Positions 12,807 through 13,515 of a DNA stretch of 13,515 bases are shown piece after piece. Both the position numbers and the translations under genes were made by a program. The stretch lies in contig JAFASD010000289.1 of NCBI GenBank assembly GCA_019244945.1, positions 1-13,515 of the forward strand, given 5' to 3'. The notes beneath the pieces are model-generated. The model ran no database searches and had not been told where the DNA came from. It saw only the letters and a list, made by a program, of their open reading frames with translations. The stretch comes from Acidobacteriaceae bacterium. GTDB taxonomy: Bacteria > Acidobacteriota > Terriglobia > Bryobacterales > Bryobacteraceae. The stretch's first letter is position 1. Each line of letters opens with the position of its first letter.

Positions 12807-13515
12807 CTACTCGACTCGCAACGATTTTACGGGATCGATACGCGCTGCTTTCCAGGCCGGGAATCCAGTCGCGGTGATCGCGACTCCAAGCAGGACAGCG
12901 GCGACTGCGCCGAAGGTCATGGGATCCGTGGGCGCTACTCCATAAAGCAGGCTTCCAAGATAGCGTGTTAGCAGAAAAGCGGAGAACAGGCCCGCAAAGA
13001 TTCCGTACAAGGTGACGCGCAGACTCTGAGTCAAGATCATTGTAAGAATTCGCGGTCTGGTGGCGCCGAGGGCTAGCCGCAAACCAATCTCGTACGTTCT
13101 CTGCGTTACCCAGTAAGACACCAAACCGTAAATCCCGATCGCGGCCAGCAGCAACGCTATGCCGGCAAAACTCATGAAGACACGAATGGTAGAGCGGAAA
13201 TCGGATATAGAACTGGAAATGGTATCTTCCAACGGTTTTGCCTCACCCACCGGAACATCCGGGGCCTGATCTTGGGCTAATGACCTGATCTCAGTTGCGA
13301 TCAGCGGCGAATGTGAACTGGTTTTCGCCAGCAGCGTCATAGCCGCGGGGATCTGTCCGTCCTCTCGCATGGATTGCGCGTAGGGCATGTACAGAGCGCC
13401 GGTAACCCAGTCGGGGAAGTCTTTGCTTAGACTGTATTGCCGTACATCTCCGAGGACGCCCACAACTGTTCGCCATTGCCCGTCTCCTGCCGGCGCCTTA
13501 ATGTGTTTCCCTATA
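12807..13515 (-). CDS. MacB/FtsX-type ABC transporter permease, C-terminal part
   Basis: The frame enters from the right edge and has 236 complete codons here; the N-terminal part lies outside. It opens with IGKHIKAPAGDGQWRTVVGV and VLGDVRQYSL, the end of the periplasmic MacB_PCD domain. Three transmembrane helices follow the periplasmic tail: VFMSFAGIALLLAAIGIYGL, then about SLRVTLYGIFAGLFSAFLL, then MTFGAVAAVLLGVAITATGF. Between the first two lies the FtsX signature RTYEIGLRLALGATR. It ends PAWKAARIDPVKSLRVE, the standard family C-terminus. The wording (TVVGVLGDVR, SLLYGVAPTDP) is typical of the large duplicated permeases of Acidobacteriota (ADOP family, about 800 residues), usually without an adjacent ATPase. 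The substrate is unknown. A GTG at 13463 could be mistaken for the start, but homology continues upstream of it. Confidence 0.92.
   Translation of the reverse strand, partial: IGKHIKAPAGDGQWRTVVGVLGDVRQYSLSKDFPDWVTGALYMPYAQSMREDGQIPAAMTLLAKTSSHSPLIATEIRSLAQDQAPDVPVGEAKPLEDTISSSISDFRSTIRVFMSFAGIALLLAAIGIYGLVSYWVTQRTYEIGLRLALGATRPRILTMILTQSLRVTLYGIFAGLFSAFLLTRYLGSLLYGVAPTDPMTFGAVAAVLLGVAITATGFPAWKAARIDPVKSLRVE

Overview
The window looks like chromosome from an Acidobacteriota member, probably near Bryobacterales/Solibacter. This is inferred from gene content, not from a marker gene. The supporting signs are the C-terminal half of a MacB/FtsX-like permease of the kind abundant in that phylum, paired Uma2 (DUF820) genes, a Tat-exported GH1 glucosidase beside a GH97 fragment, and a secreted TPR protein. 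There are no rRNA or tRNA genes, no CRISPR array and no intact insertion sequence.

Left part (1-2548): a secreted TPR protein, cut by the left edge and read leftwards, diverges across a 59-bp spacer from a complete glutaryl-CoA dehydrogenase gene read rightwards.

Accessory middle (2549-5406): a self-inhibited Fic protein (minus), a 413-bp spacer holding a possible 54-codon ORF and a pair of GATAAT-centred repeats, a membrane protein built from two DoxX-like units (plus), a 5'-truncated and frameshifted PIN-domain (VapC-like) toxin remnant, and a YjbR/MmcQ-family protein (plus). This stretch looks like a zone of turnover.

Operon (10956 down to 5407, minus strand): Uma2-A, Uma2-B, GT2 glycosyltransferase, GT2 glycosyltransferase, DUF1972/GT4 glycosyltransferase, alanine racemase. 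Junctions are +2, +1, -1, -19 and -4 nt, so the six genes are almost certainly co-transcribed and translationally coupled. The three glycosyltransferases suggest polysaccharide or glycolipid assembly, and the racemase supplies D-alanine for the cell envelope. The role of the Uma2 pair is unknown. The two Uma2 genes share an almost identical 3' half over diverged 5' halves, which is a sign of gene conversion.

Right part (10984-13515, minus strand): an exported GH1 beta-glucosidase ends 27 nt before the Uma2 pair and may head the same transcript. Upstream of it is a 359-bp gap with a GH97 active-site-region fragment and a short CGCGGAT direct repeat. The window ends inside the ABC permease gene.

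The least expected signals are the Uma2-glycosyltransferase-racemase operon, the Uma2 conversion tract, and the two gene remnants (PIN and GH97) found in apparently non-coding DNA.
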